NCBI GenBank assembly: GCA_902496125.1
Contig: CABUZU010000046.1
Coordinates: 1 to 14,056, forward strand
DNA from: an uncultured Lachnospiraceae bacterium
GTDB taxonomy: Bacteria > Bacillota > Clostridia > Lachnospirales > Lachnospiraceae
Direction of reading: 5' to 3'
DNA length: 14,056 bases
Shown here: in pieces, positions 13,001-14,056 of the stretch
Numbering within the stretch: the first letter of the stretch is position 1
Layout of the letters: each line of letters starts with the position of its first letter
Translations under genes and position numbers: made by a program
Notes under the pieces: model-generated
What the model was told of the DNA's origin: nothing
What the model saw: the letters and a program-made list of their open reading frames with translations, nothing else
The model's database searches: none

Positions 13001-14056
13001 CTACCTCTTTGCAGCGTCATCTGCTGCTTTTGCCATCATCTGCATGTTTTCAAGCTTTCCATTAAATGGAATATCACAACCAGAACAAAGCATAAATCCC
13101 GTAGGTCCTACGTCTTTAATTAAATTCGAACAATAATCATAAACTCGACTTGCATCGCCAAAAGCAATAATTTCTGCTGGAACATCACCCATAATGCACA
13201 TCGTATCGCCAACAATTTCCTTTGCCAATCGAATATCTGTCTTTCCATCTAATGCCATAATACCTTTTTTAGCAGGAATATCTTTAAAATATTTTAATCC
13301 ATTATTCCAACAAGAATCTAAATGCATTAGAGGCACTACATCATAGTCAATACACAACTGAACAAGATCTCTAAAATATTTCCATGAAAAATGTTCAAAC
13401 ATTTCTGGATTTAAAGTTTCTGGAGTTCCTCTCCAGCCACCAACCCATACACCAAAAGGTTTCGCATCTGATTTAAATCTCTTTTCATATCGTTCCATAT
13501 TAAAACGATGAATTTCTTCAAATACCTGGTCTAATTTTTCTGGGATTTCCATTAAATCATCAATTAAGAATGCTTCCATGGAACGTCCACCACAAAGCAT
13601 CTCAAAAGGTGTTAAAAGCGATCCATCTTTTACTACAGGATATCCAGCTTGTGTAAAACGCTCAATTGCTGTAGGCATATATTGTGTAACATGACTCATA
13701 CGGCTAATTGGATCATCTAGTTTTTCTTTCATAAAGTTTTGATACCAAGGACCAAATCCACCTTCTAGAATGATATCATAATCCTCTTGCGTTACTAATT
13801 CTGCTTCTAAAACTTGCCATAATTCATTATCTGGTAATTCTTTTCCTGGCACACGGATTCTAGAAAGCCATAATGTAGGTAGCCCTTCCGGTGAAGCTAA
13901 CGGTGTCTGGATTCCATCAATATTGCCAAGCATTTCTGTTGCTTTAATATTTACTGTACAATTTAGTTCCATGTCAGATAAATAATCTTTCATACTTGTA
14001 CCTGTCATAGGTGCAGCAACTGCTGCAAGTCCTGAAATCACAGGAACTTTATCAAC
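13001..14056 (-). CDS. uroporphyrinogen decarboxylase (URO-D)/MtaA-like methyltransferase, 5' end missing
   Basis: The visible 351 residues belong to the URO-D fold family that includes corrinoid-protein:coenzyme methyltransferases (MtaA, MtbA) as well as HemE. The frame continues through the right edge (VDKVPVISGLAAVAAP), so the GTG at 14041 is an internal Val and about 20-40 N-terminal residues lie outside. Notable segments are TPFEMLCGGRSMEAFLIDD, PFGVWVGGWRGTPE, VPLMHLDSCWNNGLKYFKDIP and GPTGFMLCSGCDIPFNGKLENMQMM. His245 with Cys249 and Cys324 or Cys327 (counting from the edge) could supply the zinc site used by MtaA-type enzymes. The spacing is H-x-D-x-C rather than the usual H-x-C. True HemE hallmarks are not evident, so a methyl-transfer role is more likely than haem synthesis. 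The substrate is unknown. It is followed by a permease gene four bases on. Confidence 0.85.
   Translation of the reverse strand, partial: VDKVPVISGLAAVAAPMTGTSMKDYLSDMELNCTVNIKATEMLGNIDGIQTPLASPEGLPTLWLSRIRVPGKELPDNELWQVLEAELVTQEDYDIILEGGFGPWYQNFMKEKLDDPISRMSHVTQYMPTAIERFTQAGYPVVKDGSLLTPFEMLCGGRSMEAFLIDDLMEIPEKLDQVFEEIHRFNMERYEKRFKSDAKPFGVWVGGWRGTPETLNPEMFEHFSWKYFRDLVQLCIDYDVVPLMHLDSCWNNGLKYFKDIPAKKGIMALDGKTDIRLAKEIVGDTMCIMGDVPAEIIAFGDASRVYDYCSNLIKDVGPTGFMLCSGCDIPFNGKLENMQMMAKAADDAAKR

Noticed and set aside
14039..14041. GTG as the start of the URO-D-like gene
   Set aside because: The frame continues upstream to the window edge with family-like sequence (VDKVPVISGL), and no RBS precedes the GTG. 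It is an internal Val codon of a gene cut by the window.

Overview
The window is AT-rich DNA with short intergenic gaps and strong Shine-Dalgarno sites. It carries a type II pantothenate kinase, RlmH, a YbgC/FcbC-type thioesterase and a corrinoid-methyltransferase-like URO-D protein, which suggests an anaerobic Firmicute, most likely a clostridial Lachnospiraceae. That placement is inferred from protein character, not from a database match. Nearly all genes lie on the minus strand. No tRNA, rRNA, CRISPR array or insertion sequence was seen, and no gene-free stretch exceeds 300 bases.

Left end (1-2378): the N-terminal 202 residues of UvrB run off the left edge and start with GTG under a clear sigma-A promoter. 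Facing away from uvrB is a flavodoxin remnant at 776-948. It still has a MerR-type promoter with a 19-bp spacer and a good RBS, but it carries an internal frameshifting deletion and has lost its 3' part. Next come rlmH (minus) and a zinc-ribbon membrane protein (plus). These two diverge from overlapping promoters that share a palindromic -10.

Middle (2366-10990): the minus strand carries what looks like one long unit starting at a strong promoter at 10962-10990. Its order is pyrE, a 50-residue small membrane protein, a VanZ-like protein, a 101-residue membrane protein, a hairpin, an M29-type aminopeptidase with a long N-terminal extension, purE, purM, purN, purD and a perfect-stem terminator. 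Gaps are 9-48 nt or short overlaps, and no good second promoter was seen. Beyond the terminator, coaW and a thioesterase overlap by 11 nt. This arrangement would join the orotate step of pyrimidine synthesis to four purine steps (PurE, PurM, PurN, PurD), with CoA synthesis possibly reached by read-through. PurE has a variant active-site loop and no purK beside it.

Right end (10987-14056): a URO-D/MtaA-like methyltransferase open at the right edge is followed after 4 nt by an SLC13-like anion permease, then a terminator, then a short CobW/COG0523-like protein. That last protein keeps the CxCC metal motif but has lost all recognisable GTPase motifs. The three may form a small corrinoid/methyl-transfer or metal-related module; this is inference from context.
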